From: Isoperla grammatica
Lineage: Eukaryota; Arthropoda; Insecta; Plecoptera; Perlodidae
Length of the DNA stretch: 64,000 nt
Direction of reading: 5' to 3'
Assembly (NCBI GenBank): GCA_945910005.1
Contig: OX246738.1
Span: 23,656,186-23,720,185 of the forward strand
Shown here: one piece after another, positions 62,770 through 64,000 of the stretch
Layout of the letters: every line of letters begins with the position of its first letter
How positions within the stretch are numbered: the first letter of the stretch is position 1
Notes under the pieces: model-generated
What the model saw: only the letters and a program-made list of their open reading frames with translations
What the model was told of the DNA's origin: nothing
Database searches by the model: none
Made by a program: the position numbers and the translations under genes

Positions 62770-64000
62770 ATATCGCTAAATTACGGTCAAACGGCTGTTC
62801 TAAAAACGAACACGATTATTACAAATTATATTTGTATTGAATTGATTAGTATTTTAATGTAGGGGTCATTCATCTACGGTACATAATGCTAAAGTTATCG
62901 GCAATTCAATATAATATTAATATATTCTCAATATATAAAACAATGGAACAATTATATACTGTAAAAATTTACACACATATTCATTCATACACGTATAGAA
63001 ATCTCAGAGTGTAACCTTATCTGGGATTTTTGTTAATAATTTTATGTTTAAGGTTGTACCACCAGCAGTAAGGACAAGTTTTCACACCATGCGCGCTGTT
63101 GTATGGTTTTTAATCGTGTTGCTGCCAGCTGTTGACGGCTTATTGAACTAGTTTAGTTCAGCGTTATCGTGGTATGTCGCTAGAGTAGGGACGTCGCTGA
63201 TTGGTTGGGGACTGGGGTTGTAGTGGGCGTCGCGTGCCGTTTAGGCAGACCAACGGAATGTAGCCCCACAGATAAGGAATTTCACTTAGTGAATGGCAGA
63301 GGCAAGCCGGCATAGTACTCTTATCAAAGCGACAGAAGAGTGAGGTTCTTATCTAAGATAAGGGAGAATGAAAAAGTTGAGAGTGTTGAGACAGCTGATG
63401 TAATGCAAAATATAATTTCTGAACGTTCCATGATATTCGAATTGAAATACACTGTACACGTAACAATACATGGTTGATTTTTTATTAGAATAGCGAAACT
63501 TGAATGGACCTCGTATTGCAACTAGAAGTGAAGTTATGGTAAAAATGCAAAGAAGTATTTTTATTTTGAGATAGTATAATTTTCTCATCCACGTCTGACA
63601 TTGTGTAAGATACGTTTACACTAATATTAGGAATTTGCACATCACAAAGGCCACAAACTGCTGTCTTATTACTATCTTTCCTTACTATAGCCACACTGCA
63701 CTTACGGCAAGCAAAAAATTAATGTTATACATATCGCCTATTTGATAGGAGCCCAGGCCAGGTATAGGTTATACGTATTGTATGTGCATTAAACTTGTCC
63801 AACCATATGCTCAACCCACTGGTTTTTGTCGCTCACACGAAATATATGGAATCGATTAAATAATTTTGAACAGTCGCCTGGCTGTTTGAATACGGAGTTT
63901 ATCATAGGAAATAGAAAACAACGCATGGGTCCTAATGTCAATAAATGGTGAATACTAGTCCCTAAAAGCCGTGTCTCAACAAGCCTGGCTTATCTGAAAT
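62770..64000. other. Terminal region, unassigned
   Basis: AT-rich DNA with short frames. A minus-strand frame near 63485-63694 has a CGLC motif weakly recalling BED-type fingers but is too short to call. No gene supported. Confidence 0.4.

Noticed and set aside
63485..63694. Possible BED-type zinc finger frame on the minus strand
   Set aside because: A single CGLC pair with no following histidine pair. Too little similarity to call.

Overview
This window is animal nuclear DNA. It is AT-rich and carries multi-exon genes with GT-AG introns from about 0.1 to 12 kb, tRNA-derived SINEs, hAT elements, a non-LTR retrotransposon and many foldback repeats. The proteins (a CKS cell-cycle adaptor and a coiled-coil thrombospondin) are general metazoan ones. 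The abundance of AGGCCT-containing short repeats and the lack of recognisable vertebrate repeats make an invertebrate, possibly marine, likely; I cannot name the species.

Layout. (1) 319-12120, plus strand: a complete three-exon CKS1/2-type gene (82 aa). Its first intron seems to use a GC-AG donor. Its 8.9-kb second intron holds a nest of elements: a 4.2-kb hAT (5561-9809) that contains a second hAT (5663-6779) and a gag-only LTR retrotransposon (7359-9175). Each has exact target-site duplications. (2) 12121-17276: intergenic DNA between two convergent genes, with a SINE fragment and a hairpin element. (3) 17277-58989, minus strand: one complete pentamer-type (subgroup B) thrombospondin gene in 18 coding exons, 1039 aa. 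All exon junctions keep frame. Domains in order are signal peptide, N-terminal LamG-like domain, RGD-containing linker, coiled coil with a CxxC pair, six EGF-like modules, calcium-binding type 3 repeats and the C-terminal lectin-like domain. Its promoter region is tandemly duplicated (151-bp period). (4) 59323-64000: upstream DNA with a tRNA-type SINE, a PIF/Harbinger-like remnant and a possible first exon of another gene.

The most unusual material lies in the thrombospondin introns. A family of hairpin elements (9978-10296, 15432-15691, 20513-20903) has long inverted arms, a roughly 30-nt one-sided extension and 12-17-bp target duplications. This is the layout of paired Penelope-type pLTRs. 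Each arm carries a conserved segment that can be drawn as a hammerhead-like RNA with a swapped core base pair. A fourth copy (27274-31122) is a 3.85-kb composite in thrombospondin intron 9. It has the same arms, extension and a 17-bp target duplication, but its cargo is about 110 copies of a near-palindromic 28-bp minisatellite that stays open in several reading frames. A different foldback built of 277-bp units (39313-40989) sits about 50 bp upstream of the thrombospondin exon 3 acceptor.

Only CKS and thrombospondin are confident host genes. Nothing suggests they work together; they are convergent neighbours. Everything here was read by eye, with no database search.
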